Part shown: in pieces, positions 5,580 through 5,681 of the stretch
Position numbering within the stretch: position 1 is the stretch's first letter
Layout of the letters: the number at the start of each line of letters is the position of its first letter
Origin: an uncultured Burkholderiales bacterium
Lineage (GTDB): Bacteria; Pseudomonadota; Gammaproteobacteria; Burkholderiales; Burkholderiaceae_D
Length of the DNA: 5,681 bases
Assembly: GCA_937872165.1 (NCBI GenBank)
Contig: CALMOR010000223.1
Span: forward strand, 1 to 5,681
Reading direction: 5' to 3'
Translations under genes and position numbers: made by a program
The notes under the pieces: model-generated
The model's input: only the letters and a program-made list of their open reading frames with translations
What the model was told of the DNA's origin: nothing
Databases searched by the model: none

Positions 5580-5681
5580 GCTCTGATTGCCCGGCCGGTT
5601 GTTCGCGCCGTCCCCGAAGCCGGGACTGTAGACCGTGTTGATGCTGCTCCGGTCGACCAGCACCCCGGCCCGCCCGAGGAC
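5577..5681 (-). CDS. C-terminal end of an unrecognised gene (partial)
   Basis: The minus strand is open from the window edge to TGA at 5577-5579, giving 34 codons. The encoded end contains GRAGVLVDRSSINTVYSPGF and finishes GANNRPGNQS. Nearly all third codon positions are G or C (only AGT and AAT are not), which matches the coding bias of the neighbouring genes and supports real coding sequence. I do not recognise the family. The fragment has no transmembrane stretch and ends in a glycine-, asparagine- and proline-rich polar tail. It converges on pucG with 27 nt between the stops. Its position next to pucG makes a role in purine or glyoxylate metabolism conceivable, but nothing in the sequence shows it. 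Confidence 0.6.
   Translation of the reverse strand, partial: VLGRAGVLVDRSSINTVYSPGFGDGANNRPGNQS

Overview
The window is GC-rich bacterial DNA with strong G/C preference at third codon positions. It encodes an outer-membrane TonB-dependent receptor, so the host is a Gram-negative bacterium. The receptor's plug and barrel style and the GAF-PAS-PAS-GGDEF architecture fit a high-GC proteobacterium. I cannot place it more finely from sequence alone.

Layout. Bases 37-2304, minus strand, carry a full-length TonB-dependent receptor frame (678 + 76 residues). An in-frame amber codon (TAG, 268-270) cuts it shortly before the last beta-strands. Bases 2305-2470 are a divergent control region. It holds the receptor's ribosome binding site, a good sigma70-like promoter pointing right (-35 at 2292-2297, -10 at 2315-2320), a long imperfect stem-loop (2426-2461) and a 10-bp direct repeat. 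Bases 2471-4249, plus strand, encode a soluble sensor diguanylate cyclase (GAF-PAS-PAS-GGDEF, with AGDEF at the active site and an intact I-site). After a 58-nt gap, bases 4308-5549, plus strand, encode a fold-type I PLP aminotransferase. It is very probably (S)-ureidoglycine-glyoxylate aminotransferase (PucG), a purine (urate/allantoin) catabolism enzyme. Bases 5577-5681, minus strand, are the C-terminal end of a further gene that converges on pucG and runs out of the window. I do not recognise its product.

How they may work together (inference). The cyclase and pucG are co-directional and close enough to share a transcript from the promoter that overlaps the receptor start. This would link a c-di-GMP sensor to purine-nitrogen recycling, with the divergent receptor as a possible importer of a related substrate. 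The substrate of the receptor and the ligand of the sensor domains are not shown by the sequence. No tRNA, rRNA, CRISPR array, insertion sequence or attachment site was seen. The only non-coding stretches are 1-36, 2305-2470, 4250-4307 and 5550-5576, all shorter than 300 bases.
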